Below are positions 19,347 through 28,408 of a stretch of 64,000 nucleotides of DNA, piece after piece; position 1 is the first letter of the stretch; each line of letters opens with the position of its first letter. The position numbers and the translations under genes are program-made. The DNA is taken from the NCBI GenBank assembly GCA_014695195.1, contig JACJNW010000019.1:222469-286468 (forward strand). The letters run 5' to 3'. A model generated the notes under the pieces. It had not been told where the DNA came from, ran no database searches, and saw only the letters and a program-made list of their open reading frames with translations. Source of the stretch: Cyanobacteria bacterium FACHB-DQ100 (GTDB lineage Bacteria; Cyanobacteriota; Cyanobacteriia; Leptolyngbyales; Leptolyngbyaceae).

Positions 19347-21146
19347 TTAACTCTCCAACATCTGCAAGTGATACAAGCTGGCGTAGAGTCCACCCAAATC
19401 TAAAAGCTCGTCGTGCGTTCCCGATTCGACAAGCTGACCGCGTTTTAATACCAAGATGCGATCGACATTCCGAATCGTCGAAAGTCGGTGAGCAATAATG
19501 ATCGCAGTGCGATTCACTAGCAATCGTTCTAACGCTTCTTGGATCAGGGCTTCGGTTCCGACATCTAAGCTGGCGGTCGCTTCGTCCAAAACGAGAATTC
19601 TCGGATCGCGGATCGCTGCGCGAGCAAATGCAAGAAGCTGTTTTTGCCCGCCAGAGAGATTCGTGCCGCGCTCCCGCAGCATGGTGTCGTAGCCCTGGGG
19701 CAATTGTTCGATCAAGCGATCGACATTGGTTTGCTCAGCCGCCGATCGAACTTGCTCAAAGCTGTAAGATTCTCCTAGCGTGATGTTGCTCTTCACATCC
19801 CCTGCAAACAGAAAGCCATCTTGCAAAATAATCGCCATTCGTCGCCGCAGTTCTGCCTGAGGCAAATCGCGAATATCTACTCCATCCAGTAAAATTCTGC
19901 CTCTAGTGGGGTCGTACAACCGACTGAGTAAGCGAATGATCGAGCTTTTCCCGGCTCCGGTCGGTCCAACTAACGCAACTTGCTCACCCGGACGAATCGT
20001 GAAATCGAGGTTTTGCAGCACATATTCATCCGACTTGTAGGCGAACGAGACGTTTTCAAAGCGGATTTCACCTTCGTTTTTAGAAGGAGGAATATGTCCG
20101 TCTGCCCGATCGCGAATCTCGATCGGTTCCGTCAAAATCTCGCTGACGCGCTCAACTGCGGTAAATCCGGCTTGAATTGCGGTGAATTTTTCGGCAAACT
20201 GACGCAACGGATCAAACAGACGTTGAGCATACAGAATAAAGGTTGAAAGCACCCCAAAGTTGAGATTTCCACCTGTGACGAGCCAGCCACCAACCCCAAG
20301 AACGCCTGCGATCGCAACAAGCGAAACCCATTCCAAGGTGGCAGAAACCGCAGAATCGTGAAAGATCGTGCGATCGACTTCTTTGATATAGCGCTTATTC
20401 ACAGTGCGATATAGTTCACTGTTAAATTGCTCTCGTCGGAACAGTTGCACCACTCCAATTCCAGTGATGTTCTCTTGCAACATCGAATTGAGTTCCGAAA
20501 GTTCCTCACGCGCTCGATAGTTCGCTTTGCGGTACTGCTGCTGAAAATACACAATCAATCCCGTCACCGGAATCAGCATGGAAATCAACAGTAACGCCAG
20601 TTGCCACTGAATCAGGAACATTGCGCCCGCGATAAACAGCATCGTTGCCAGATCGCCAATGACCCCGATCGCACCTGTTGAAAAGACTTCTCCCAAAGCT
20701 TCGACATCACTGGTGAGGCGCGTGATTAACTTCCCAACTGGAGTGCGATCGAAGAATCGCACCGCCAACGAAGTCACATGAGTAAACAAATCACTCCGAA
20801 TATTCGCAGTAATTCGCTGACCGACATTCTGAACTAAGAAGCCCTGAGCCGCATCGAACACCAATCGAAGTAAGACGGTCGCAAGCAATAAAAGCGCTAG
20901 AGCATTTAATCCAGTTTCCAGAGAGAAGTCGCGCAAAAAACCAAAGGGAAAATCGAAGGCGGAAGGTTCACGCTTCAACAGAGAAACTGCTTTACCAATC
21001 AGAATCGGCTGTACGGTGCTGGCGATCGCTGACGGAACCAGAAACACCAGCGACAGCAGCAAAAATCGCGCATTCCGACGGGCGTAAGGCGCAAGGCTGA
21101 GAAATAAACGCCAGTCAGTTTGTTGGGGGCGGCGAGAAGAAATCAT
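19347..21146 (-). CDS. ABC exporter half-transporter (MsbA/MDR-like)
   Basis: A 599-residue fusion of a six-helix membrane domain (residues about 20-320) and an ABC ATPase (about 345-599), which would work as a homodimeric exporter of lipids, drugs or peptides. The nucleotide-binding domain has Walker [10 protein letters not shown], signature [14 protein letters not shown], Walker [10 protein letters not shown] and the switch His in IIAHRLST. The membrane domain carries the type IV exporter coupling segment [21 protein letters not shown]. Its ATG overlaps the end of hisG by 4 bp, so both are probably read from one message, although the functions seem unrelated. The substrate is unknown. Confidence 0.92.
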   Translation of the reverse strand: MISSRRPQQTDWRLFLSLAPYARRNARFLLLSLVFLVPSAIASTVQPILIGKAVSLLKREPSAFDFPFGFLRDFSLETGLNALALLLLATVLLRLVFDAAQGFLVQNVGQRITANIRSDLFTHVTSLAVRFFDRTPVGKLITRLTSDVEALGEVFSTGAIGVIGDLATMLFIAGAMFLIQWQLALLLISMLIPVTGLIVYFQQQYRKANYRAREELSELNSMLQENITGIGVVQLFRREQFNSELYRTVNKRYIKEVDRTIFHDSAVSATLEWVSLVAIAGVLGVGGWLVTGGNLNFGVLSTFILYAQRLFDPLRQFAEKFTAIQAGFTAVERVSEILTEPIEIRDRADGHIPPSKNEGEIRFENVSFAYKSDEYVLQNLDFTIRPGEQVALVGPTGAGKSSIIRLLSRLYDPTRGRILLDGVDIRDLPQAELRRRMAIILQDGFLFAGDVKSNITLGESYSFEQVRSAAEQTNVDRLIEQLPQGYDTMLRERGTNLSGGQKQLLAFARAAIRDPRILVLDEATASLDVGTEALIQEALERLLVNRTAIIIAHRLSTIRNVDRILVLKRGQLVESGTHDELLDLGGLYASLYHLQMLES

Positions 21147-21790
21147 ACGATCGCGGCAGTAAGTTGATTCCGAATTTGATCAATAACGTGACTCACGTTG
21201 TCCGTATCCAGCCGATAGCTTAAGGGGTGAGCAATCAGCCGCGCTGTACTGTGAAACAACACATCGATTTCGATCAGTCCGTTTTCTCGCAGAGTGTTTC
21301 CAGTGGCGACTAGATCGACGATCGCTTCTGACATTCCCGTAATTGGGCCTAACTCGACTGATCCGTAAAGCGGCACGATTTCGACCGGCAAATCTAAGTT
21401 CTCAAAATACTCACGGGCGCAGTGAACAAACTTAGATGCCACACGACCATGCAGCGGCAATTCTAACGACGATCGATAATGACTCGAAGCCTTCACCGCA
21501 ACCGACATCCGGCACTGCCCAAACCCTAAATCCACCAGATGCGCCACATTCGGCGTTTTTTCTCGTAGCACGTCATAACCCACGATTCCAAGCTGTGCCT
21601 GCCCGTATTCGACATACACCGGAACATCTGCGTTCCGCACTAATAAGGCTTTCGCGGTTCCGGTTGGGTCTGTAATTTGCAGTTGTCGATTGCCAGGTTC
21701 GAGAAACGCGCTAAAATCTAGCCCGATCGCGTTTAATAACCGAATACTGTCTTTTAATAATCCGCCTTTCGGCAATGCAACCGTCAACAT
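21143..21790 (-). CDS. hisG: ATP phosphoribosyltransferase, short form
   Basis: HisG joins ATP and PRPP in the first step of histidine synthesis. This is the 215-residue short form, which lacks the C-terminal regulatory domain and therefore depends on HisZ for activity and feedback control. Recognisable parts are [20 protein letters not shown] at the N-terminus, the [16 protein letters not shown] segment, and the PRPP loop near [16 protein letters not shown]. It is divergent from the response regulator gene and overlaps the ABC exporter start by 4 bp. No hisZ is present in the window. Confidence 0.93.
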   Translation of the reverse strand: MLTVALPKGGLLKDSIRLLNAIGLDFSAFLEPGNRQLQITDPTGTAKALLVRNADVPVYVEYGQAQLGIVGYDVLREKTPNVAHLVDLGFGQCRMSVAVKASSHYRSSLELPLHGRVASKFVHCAREYFENLDLPVEIVPLYGSVELGPITGMSEAIVDLVATGNTLRENGLIEIDVLFHSTARLIAHPLSYRLDTDNVSHVIDQIRNQLTAAIV

Positions 21791-21868
21791 ACATCAAACT
21801 CTTTAAGAGAAATGTCAGAATCTATATCTTAGATCCGGATCGATTCTTTTTCCTTTAAGTCTTGGGGC

Positions 21869-22549
21869 ATGAAAATTCTGCTGGTCGATGATGAAATTGA
21901 AATGGCTGAACCACTGAGCCGTTCGTTGACCCGTGAAGGGTATGAGGTGGATGTCGCGCAGGATGGCGATCGTGGCTTACAGCTTGCGTCGGCGAATCAG
22001 TATGATTTGTTGATTTTGGATTGGATGCTGCCGGGGCACTCTGGCTTAGAAATTTGTCGGCATCTTCGATCGCGCAGGGACGCGACTCCGGTGCTGTTTC
22101 TCACGGCAAAAGATACGATCGACGATCGTGTTCAGGGACTCGATGCCGGGGCAGATGATTACATCGTCAAGCCGTTTGAATTGCGAGAACTTCTGGCGCG
22201 GGTGCGGGCGTTGTTGCGCCGACCTACGACGATCGAGCCTGCTGCTATCCCTCGATTGCGGGTCGATGGCTTGGAGTTAGATGTCCAAAATCAAGTGGCA
22301 TATCGTAATGGTCGAGCGATCGAGCTTTCCGAAAAAGAGAGTCAACTGCTTGCCTATTTGATGCGGCAACCGAATCAGCTTCTGACGCACGAGCAAATTT
22401 CACAGTATCTCTGGAGCGAGAGTGAGAAACCGACCAGTAATGCTTTGGTCGCGCAGATTCGACTACTCCGTCGCAAGATAGAAGCGAAAGGCGAAACTCC
22501 GTTGATTACGACTGTTTATGGTAAAGGTTATCGATTTGGAAGCGCTTGA
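21869..22549 (+). CDS. OmpR/PhoB-family response regulator (RppA-like)
   Basis: A 226-residue DNA-binding response regulator. The receiver domain (1-120) has the acidic pair DD at 7-8, phosphoacceptor Asp51 in LLILDWMLPG and Lys101 in YIVKPFE. The C-terminal winged helix (about 130-226) includes RAIELSEKESQLLAYLMRQP and ends TTVYGKGYRFG. The sequence resembles the cyanobacterial RppA/NblR-type group, which responds to redox, nutrient or metal stress. No sensor kinase gene is adjacent, so it is an orphan here and its partner must lie elsewhere. The ATG at 21869 starts directly on the receiver fold. Confidence 0.9.
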   Translation: MKILLVDDEIEMAEPLSRSLTREGYEVDVAQDGDRGLQLASANQYDLLILDWMLPGHSGLEICRHLRSRRDATPVLFLTAKDTIDDRVQGLDAGADDYIVKPFELRELLARVRALLRRPTTIEPAAIPRLRVDGLELDVQNQVAYRNGRAIELSEKESQLLAYLMRQPNQLLTHEQISQYLWSESEKPTSNALVAQIRLLRRKIEAKGETPLITTVYGKGYRFGSA

Positions 22550-22596
22550 ACTTCATTAGGAAGATACTCATTTTTAGACTCATCTACTACAATTAA

Positions 22597-23535
22597 GTGC
22601 TCTCCAATCGTTGTTCGACGAGTCCCGACGTGCCGCAATCTGATTTATCTTCACAGACTTTTATCGATTGTATTAACAAGGTGAAAGCCCTATCGCTGCA
22701 AGAGTTCGATCGACAGATTCAAGCCCATCAACTGTATTATCACACCCGCGATCATATTGTTCAGGTGCAGCGTCGATCGCAGTTGATTTATGAAGCCATT
22801 CGATCTGATTTGGGCGCAGATGCGATTGATCAAATTGAACGCTTGCTTGATCTTTGTGTGATTGCTCACGACATGGTGCAAGTGTTTGAAGTGCAGTTAC
22901 AGCCTCATATGGCGAGATATCGATCGATAGGGGTGAGTGAGGCAGCAACGCTTGCGCGGTTGTTTGACTATCTTGATTTGCACTGTTCGACGGTTTCGAT
23001 TGAAGGCGATCGATTCATCATTCGATCTGCGATCAATGCAACAATTTGTAATTTTGATGTGAGAGAACAATCTATCTATCAGCCTGCTCTCAATCAACCC
23101 GACTTGCCGATCGTCGCTCGGATTCTCGCACTTGCGGATTTAGGTGCGTTAGGAATAGATGGAATTGCTATGTACAACCGGGAAGGCAGCCTATTGTTTT
23201 TGGAAGAAAACTTAGATGTGGTGCCATTGCTGCAATCCGGTGCGATCGTTGATCTTGAAGTGACTGATCCAGCACTTGCAGAGAACATTCGACAACGCTT
23301 GTTAAGACGCTGCCGATTTCAGGTGAATTTGGCAAAAAGTCGTTTGGCAAGGTTTGAGCAGGAGATCGAAGCGTTCCCGAAGGGTGCGATCGATAAGCTG
23401 CGTCGAGAGGTGTTTCAGTATCTAACTGCGGCAACCATTCAAGAAATAGAAGCGACGACACCGAGGAGCGATCGAACTTCGTTGAAAGAGTTGCTAGAGT
23501 TCTTTGACTTTGAACAGTATCTCAGTCGGACTTAG
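22597..23535 (+). CDS. HD-domain-like protein
   Basis: A 312-residue soluble protein. The first half resembles HD-type phosphohydrolases: HQLYYHTRDHIVQVQRR supplies an early His pair, and LLDLCVIAHDMVQVFE gives the HD doublet. A further segment with ARILALADLGALGI could hold the last Asp of such a site. The C-terminal half is helical and unrecognised. The GTG at 22597 is taken as start; another GTG at 22630 is possible. The gene overlaps the end of the convergent small-partner gene by 4 bp. Nucleotide or cyclic nucleotide hydrolysis is a reasonable guess but not shown. Confidence 0.6.
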   Translation: MLSNRCSTSPDVPQSDLSSQTFIDCINKVKALSLQEFDRQIQAHQLYYHTRDHIVQVQRRSQLIYEAIRSDLGADAIDQIERLLDLCVIAHDMVQVFEVQLQPHMARYRSIGVSEAATLARLFDYLDLHCSTVSIEGDRFIIRSAINATICNFDVREQSIYQPALNQPDLPIVARILALADLGALGIDGIAMYNREGSLLFLEENLDVVPLLQSGAIVDLEVTDPALAENIRQRLLRRCRFQVNLAKSRLARFEQEIEAFPKGAIDKLRREVFQYLTAATIQEIEATTPRSDRTSLKELLEFFDFEQYLSRT

Positions 23536-23942
23536 GCTTCTGGAAGTTGTTTGCGGTTGCGATCGTAAATCTCGTAGAGGCGTTTGAGGACTTCGATCGG
23601 GATTCCGGCAACAGGAATGAGAACTTTGATGGCTTCGATTCCGCCTGCAAAAATGATGCTGAAGATATCTTGCCAGCGTTGCCAATTTTGCGGATCGTTT
23701 TGGGGCATGGTGGCGAAGCCGTTGATTAAGATATCGAAGATTTCTGCATCGGTTTTGGTTGGATATCTGGTTCGTAGTTTTGTCAGGAGATGGGCAAGCT
23801 GCTGATTCGCTTCAGTGTTTGGCTCTGGAGCATGGTTATGCTGAATACCAATTTGATCACCTTGAATCGTGACATCACCGGAGTTAATATTACCGACTTG
23901 ATTGATGTGGAAAACGGGATGGTTTTTGGAAGATTCAGTCAT
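23532..23942 (-). CDS. small partner protein with an amyloid-like N-terminal motif and a hydrophobic C-terminal helix
   Basis: A 136-residue protein from the ATG at 23942; a longer frame to 23978 is possible. Residues 10-37 hold a Gly/Asn/His-rich motif with VGNIN, GDVTIQG and QIGIQHNH, almost the same as the last 31 residues of the NACHT-HEAT protein encoded 1 kb upstream on the same strand. A helical middle part (about 43-80) follows. The segment IFSIIFAGGIEAIKVLIPVA (about 93-112) then continues into GIPIEVLKRLYEIYDRN. This looks like a membrane-inserting or oligomerising helix pair. I infer an effector or adaptor that is recruited by the NACHT protein through the shared motif. No enzymatic motif is visible. 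Confidence 0.65.
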   Translation of the reverse strand: MTESSKNHPVFHINQVGNINSGDVTIQGDQIGIQHNHAPEPNTEANQQLAHLLTKLRTRYPTKTDAEIFDILINGFATMPQNDPQNWQRWQDIFSIIFAGGIEAIKVLIPVAGIPIEVLKRLYEIYDRNRKQLPEA

Positions 23943-24078
23943 GAGGTTGAAGAATCGATTTGAATTGGTTTGCAACAATGGCGATTTGAGCCTGCTGGAA
24001 GTTTTTCTGATTCAATATGTCCTGGAATGGTTGGGCGTTTGGGGTTAGATATTAGTAAAAGCGGTTTTAATCATCTTA

Positions 24079-24582
24079 TCAAATTTCAATATCAGAAGCT
24101 TCGTTCGCCTGAAGTAGAACTTGAGTATAGAGTGCAGAACTAACCCTGAAATAGGCTTGCTCGATTAGCGCGTCTAGAACGGGTCGAATTTGAGGAATTA
24201 ATTGACGTTGTTTTGCAATCAACAGAATGCCTAAAATTCCAACGATCGAGATTCCTAGTTTTTCGGCTTCTCGTCGTCATTTGCGTTCATCAATCAGGAG
24301 TTCATCTGCCTGTTGCTCCAGAACTAAGACGATCGCATGACATTCACCTGGATCAAGATTGCAATCTTGCTGTAGAGAAGCTGCCATTGATAGATTGTTA
24401 ATTGCTTTCGTTTCTATCTAATCAGATGATAAGACTGTTTGAATGATCGGATTTGTAGCATTGCTCAGTTCTTGTGCGACGATCGCTGGAATTAAAACTC
24501 TGCCATAGATCGTTTGAAGTAACCAAAGATGATTGACGATCGCAAGATTACACAAAGCGGAAGTGTCGCTCACGATGATCAT
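24079..24582 (-). pseudogene. PIN-domain toxin (DUF3368/VapC-like), broken by two in-frame stops
   Basis: Reading 167 codons from the ATG at 24582 gives a full DUF3368-type PIN protein: MIIVSDTSALCNLAIVNHLW with the first acidic site, LDPGECHAIVLVLEQQADEL with the central acidic residues, LLIDERK, and a C-terminal LGISIVGILGILLIAKQRQL. The frame is interrupted by TAG at 24418-24420 (codon 55) and TGA at 24277-24279 (codon 102). The second stop falls in the conserved stretch after IDERK, where a Gly or Arg codon is usual. There is no frameshift. The ATG overlaps the antitoxin stop by 4 bp, the normal toxin-antitoxin coupling. Intact PIN toxins cleave RNA; this copy should be dead. Confidence 0.85.
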
Positions 24583-24818
24583 AACCAGCCTCGATCGCGA
24601 AGATGCTGAACATCTTCTTGGAATTCTTCTACGTCATAGTGGACGCAGATTCCGCGATCGCTAATCACTTTTTGAAAATCCATAACGTGCATTTTTGCGA
24701 TTTTGCTGGCGCTGCCGATGCTGATGCGGTCTTGCTGGAAGAGAACGATCGCGAGTTCGAGTCGCAGATCGGCTTCGGTTAAGGAGCTGTAGTCAGGAAG
24801 ATCGATTGTGATTTGCAT
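24579..24818 (-). CDS. UPF0175-family antitoxin
   Basis: A 79-residue protein of the UPF0175 family, the usual antitoxin partner of DUF3368 PIN toxins. It begins MQITIDLPDYSSLTEADLRL, then has LAIVLFQQDRISIGSASKIA, a HTH-like part (AKMHVMDFQKVISDRGICVH) and an acidic tail ending LRDRGWL. It appears intact although the toxin reading frame downstream is not. It lies 87 bp after the NACHT-HEAT gene on the same strand, so it may be read from that transcript. It should bind its own promoter and neutralise related PIN toxins, which is the general role for the family. Confidence 0.85.
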   Translation of the reverse strand: MQITIDLPDYSSLTEADLRLELAIVLFQQDRISIGSASKIAKMHVMDFQKVISDRGICVHYDVEEFQEDVQHLRDRGWL

Positions 24819-24905
24819 GATGATGAATGGAGCGGCGGGAATAACTTGATTTTATCTTGGGAAAGAAGTGCGAACATTGGGTTGAGTGAAGCGATCGCGT
24901 CTCAG

Positions 24906-27900
24906 TTATGGATGATTGTGTTGCTCACCGATTTGATTGCCTTCGATGTGAACAGTGCCAGGGTTGAGATTTCCTACAGATCCGATGTTGTAAATGGTGG
25001 TAGGTGAGCGATCGTTGTTTTGGGGAGTTTGTCGATCGACTTTCTGTGCTTCTAGATAAGCTTGATAGATTTCGTAGTTGTAGTATTTGCAGTTCTCTTG
25101 GATGGCAAGGATGACACGAAAGACATCTTGACCGGAATCCGTTGGAATTAAGGTGAGGAGATGGGAAAGATGTTGAGCGATCGTGTCTGCGTATTTCTTT
25201 GCAACCTCGAGTAATTCGGCTGCTGCCATCCCACGCACATTAGAGTCAGAATCTTTTAACAGCTTGAGCAAACCATCTACTGCTTGCTCAGTTCCAATCG
25301 TTCCTAATGCCGATGCTGCACTCCTACGCACATTAGGGTCAGAATCTTCCAACCGCTTGAGCAAACCATTTACTGCTCGCTCAGTTCCAATCGTGCCTAA
25401 TGCCGATGCTGCCCTCCTACGCACATCAGGCTCAGAATCTAACAGCTTGAGCAAACCATCTACTGCTTGCTCAGTTCCAATCGTTCCTAATGCCGATGCT
25501 GCCATCCTACGCACATCAGGGTCAGAGTCTTCCAACCGCTTGAGCAAACCATCTACTGCTCGCTCAGTTCCAATCGTGCCTAATGCCGATGCTGCCATCC
25601 TACGCACATCAGGGTCAGAGTCTTCCAACCGCTTGAGCAAACCATCTACTGCTCGCTCAGTTCCAATCGTGCCTAATGCCTCTGCTGCCCTCCAACGCAC
25701 ATAAGGCTCAGAATCTTCCAACCGCTTGAGCAAACCATCGACTGCTTGCTCAGTTCCAATCGTGCCTAATGCCGATGCTGCACTCCTACACACATAAAAG
25801 TCAGAATCTTCCAACCGCTTGAGCAAACCATCTACTGCTCGCTCAGTTCCAATCGTGCCTAATGCCTCTGCTGCACTCCAACGCACATAAGGCTCAGAAT
25901 CTAACAGCTTGAGCAAACCATCTACTGCTCGCTCGGTTCCAATCGTGCCTAATGCCGCTGCTGCACTCATACGCATACCAGGGTCAGAATCTTCCAACCG
26001 CTTGAGCAAACCATCTACTGCTTGCTCAGTTCCAATCGTGCCTAATGCCGATGCTGCACTCCAACGCACATCAGGGTCAGAATCTTCTAACCGCTTGAGC
26101 AAACCATCTACTGCTTGCTCAGTTCCAATCGTGCCTAATGCCTCTGCTGCACTCCTACGCACATTAGAGTCAGAATCTTCCAACCGCTTGAGCAAACCAT
26201 CGACTGCTTGCTCAGTTCCAATCGTGCCTAATGCCGATGCTGCACTCATACGCACATCAGGCTCAGAATCTTCTAACCGCTTGAGCAAACCATCTACTGC
26301 TTGCTCAGCTCCAATCGTGCCTAATGCCGATGCTGCCCTCGCACGCACATCAGGCTCAGAATCTTCCAACCGCTTGAGCAAACCATCGACTGCTCGCTCA
26401 GTTCCAATCGTGCCTAATGCCGATGCTGCCCTCCTACGCACATCAGGCTCAGAATCTAACAGCTTGAGCAAACCATCTACTGCTTGCTCAGTTCCAATCG
26501 TGCCTAATGCCGATGCTGCCCTCATACACACATAAAAGTCAGAATCTTCCAACAGCTTGAGCAAACCATCTACTGCTTGCTCAGTTCCAATCGTGCCTAA
26601 TGCCGATGCTGCACTCATACGCACATCAGGCTCAGAATCTTCCAACAGCTTGAGCAAACCATCTACTGCTTGCTCGGTTCCAATCGTGCCTAATGCCTCT
26701 GCTGCACTCCAACGCACATTAGGGTCAGAATCTTCCAACCGCTTGAGCAAACCATCTACTGCTCGCTCGGTTCCAATCGTGCCTAATGCCGATGCTGCAC
26801 TCCTACACACATAAAAGTCAGAATCTTCCAACCGCTTGAGCAAACCATCTACTGCTTGCTCAGTTCCAATCGTGCCTAGTGCCTCTGCTGCACTCCAACG
26901 CACATAAGGCTCAGAATCTTCCAACAGCTTGCTCAAGCTATTAATGGCAATATCCGATCTCGTCTCTTCCAAAAACTTAACTTTTAGCCACGTCGGTACT
27001 TCCAGCGCATCCACACATTCAACCGTCCGCGCCTGAAACTCTGACCTCACTTCCCCCGCCAATCTTGCTCCCAACTTTCGATCGACCCCTAACGCCCATT
27101 CCACCACCCGAATCGCCAGCGCTTCATCTTCTACCGTTGCCAGCATTAACGCCAATGGCTCCGTCCACTTCAAATAGTTGAAATAGTTTTGCTTGAGTTT
27201 GTCCCCCGTCAAATCTCGTAGCTGCTCCAATAGTGCTTCTGCTGCATAAAATTCCTGAATCAGTTGATGCCGAAACTCCAATTCTTCACGGTTCGTCCCG
27301 ACCTGAATCAAATGATACTTCTGCAAATCCCGCAAACACTTCCGCGCAAAATCCTCTGCATACTGCACTTTTCCATCTAGAAATTGCGCGATCGCTCTCA
27401 CCGCCTCTTCTCTCCGAATCGCTACTCGAAACTCTGTCGGCTTCTCTCCCTGCATCATCACCCAAGCCAACTGTTGCAGCACAGGCTTCCACCAAGCCCG
27501 GTCGCTCTCAATCCTCACATCGTCTTTCAAATACCGCTCATACCCCTGCGTAAACTCCCGAAACACCAATCCCAAATTCTCTGGAATCGTCCCGGTTTGC
27601 TGAAACACCCCGCACAGCATCCACAGCAATAACGGCGTTTGTCCAAACTCACGCAATCGGTCTTTCAACCGCCGCAGCATTGCCTCTGCTTGCTCTGGCA
27701 CATAAGCGCGAATAAACGTCTGCATTTGCGCTTCCGTGAGCGGTTGCATTTCCAATTTCTGTTCAATTCCCAGATCTCCCCCAATGCTCAGATCTCGCGT
27801 GGTGAAGATCATCGGCAGTTTGGGATGATTGCGGCGAAAGGCGGAAAGCTGCGATCGCGCTTCCTCCGATGGCAATTCATTCACCCCATCGAACAAGAGC

Positions 27901-28340
27901 AGCGATCGCTTTAACGCTTCCTCAAACAATTCAGCAGGCATCTCATGTCGCATCAACGAATCGCGGATTAATTGCTCGATCGACCCCTGCCAATACCGCA
28001 ACTCGACCAACACCGGAAGTCTGGACGATGCGATCGTTGCTTCTTCCAGCATCAACCGCGCCAGCGCTGTAGACTTCCCCGAACCCGGTCGCCCGACTAA
28101 CAAAACGTGCTGCTCTGCATACTTCCGAATCCCTTCGAGTACCAGAAAGCGCTCGATCTTTTCCTCCTCACGCCGCTCTTCTTTCTTCACCGTTTGAACC
28201 ATCAGCCCAAAATCAAACTTCGACGCTGCTTGTTTTGCCTGCTGTTCTTTTCCCGCAGCATCGGTTAGCGTGTAAAGCTGCCACCACTTTTCATAAGTGG
28301 CACAGATCGACTCAAGATAGGGCTGAAACTGAGAAGACAT
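24906..28340 (-). CDS. NACHT-HEAT STAND NTPase (NLR-like) with C-terminal signalling motif
   Basis: A 1144-residue STAND NTPase from the ATG at 28340; the frame is open to 28445. A short helical N-terminus (YLESICATYEKWWQLYTLTD) precedes the NACHT module. That module has Walker A GRPGSGKST at about 83-91, Walker B SLLLFDGVNEL near 146-156, the sensor MIFTTRD and a winged-helix part ending FRHQLIQEFYAAEALL. Residues 486-1040 are 18 near-identical HEAT units. The last 31 residues carry VGNLN, GTVHIEG and QIGEQHNH, matching the partner encoded downstream. Such proteins oligomerise on sensing a ligand and trigger an effector, often in phage defence or programmed death. There is no N-terminal effector domain, so the output would be in trans. 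Ligand unknown. Confidence 0.9.
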   Translation of the reverse strand: MSSQFQPYLESICATYEKWWQLYTLTDAAGKEQQAKQAASKFDFGLMVQTVKKEERREEEKIERFLVLEGIRKYAEQHVLLVGRPGSGKSTALARLMLEEATIASSRLPVLVELRYWQGSIEQLIRDSLMRHEMPAELFEEALKRSLLLFDGVNELPSEEARSQLSAFRRNHPKLPMIFTTRDLSIGGDLGIEQKLEMQPLTEAQMQTFIRAYVPEQAEAMLRRLKDRLREFGQTPLLLWMLCGVFQQTGTIPENLGLVFREFTQGYERYLKDDVRIESDRAWWKPVLQQLAWVMMQGEKPTEFRVAIRREEAVRAIAQFLDGKVQYAEDFARKCLRDLQKYHLIQVGTNREELEFRHQLIQEFYAAEALLEQLRDLTGDKLKQNYFNYLKWTEPLALMLATVEDEALAIRVVEWALGVDRKLGARLAGEVRSEFQARTVECVDALEVPTWLKVKFLEETRSDIAINSLSKLLEDSEPYVRWSAAEALGTIGTEQAVDGLLKRLEDSDFYVCRSAASALGTIGTERAVDGLLKRLEDSDPNVRWSAAEALGTIGTEQAVDGLLKLLEDSEPDVRMSAASALGTIGTEQAVDGLLKLLEDSDFYVCMRAASALGTIGTEQAVDGLLKLLDSEPDVRRRAASALGTIGTERAVDGLLKRLEDSEPDVRARAASALGTIGAEQAVDGLLKRLEDSEPDVRMSAASALGTIGTEQAVDGLLKRLEDSDSNVRRSAAEALGTIGTEQAVDGLLKRLEDSDPDVRWSAASALGTIGTEQAVDGLLKRLEDSDPGMRMSAAAALGTIGTERAVDGLLKLLDSEPYVRWSAAEALGTIGTERAVDGLLKRLEDSDFYVCRSAASALGTIGTEQAVDGLLKRLEDSEPYVRWRAAEALGTIGTERAVDGLLKRLEDSDPDVRRMAASALGTIGTERAVDGLLKRLEDSDPDVRRMAASALGTIGTEQAVDGLLKLLDSEPDVRRRAASALGTIGTERAVNGLLKRLEDSDPNVRRSAASALGTIGTEQAVDGLLKLLKDSDSNVRGMAAAELLEVAKKYADTIAQHLSHLLTLIPTDSGQDVFRVILAIQENCKYYNYEIYQAYLEAQKVDRQTPQNNDRSPTTIYNIGSVGNLNPGTVHIEGNQIGEQHNHP
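25221..26885 (-). repeat. 18-unit in-gene HEAT repeat array (93/90 bp units)
   Basis: Eighteen consecutive units, each opening ALGTIG, fill 555 codons. Fifteen are 93 bp and three are 90 bp, lacking one codon in the LEDS segment (units 5, 11 and 16). Between units the DNA is almost identical. Variation is confined to residue 1 (E/S/A), 10 (Q/R), 18 (R/L), 23-25 and 27-29 of the 31-residue unit, which lie at the second helix and its entry turn. Rare single changes occur elsewhere. Confidence 0.95.
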
Positions 28341-28408
28341 CGATCGTTGAATTAAGGGCGAGAGGGGATTTAGAGAATGATCGATCGTGAGATAAAAGAG
28401 CAAAAGCG

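Noticed and set aside
25183..26814. Long plus-strand open frames opposite the HEAT array (Ser/Pro-rich repeats)
   Set aside because: They are the antisense of the repeated HEAT codons; a 93-bp unit free of stops stays open in other frames. The minus-strand frame has the NACHT domain and the normal HEAT pattern.
25221..26885. Regular repeats suggesting a CRISPR array
   Set aside because: Units are 93 or 90 bp with no unique spacers, and they translate in one frame into HEAT repeats. No cas genes are present.
27233..28197. Several plus-strand frames opposite the NACHT domain
   Set aside because: They are shadows of the NACHT-coding strand, without a recognisable domain.
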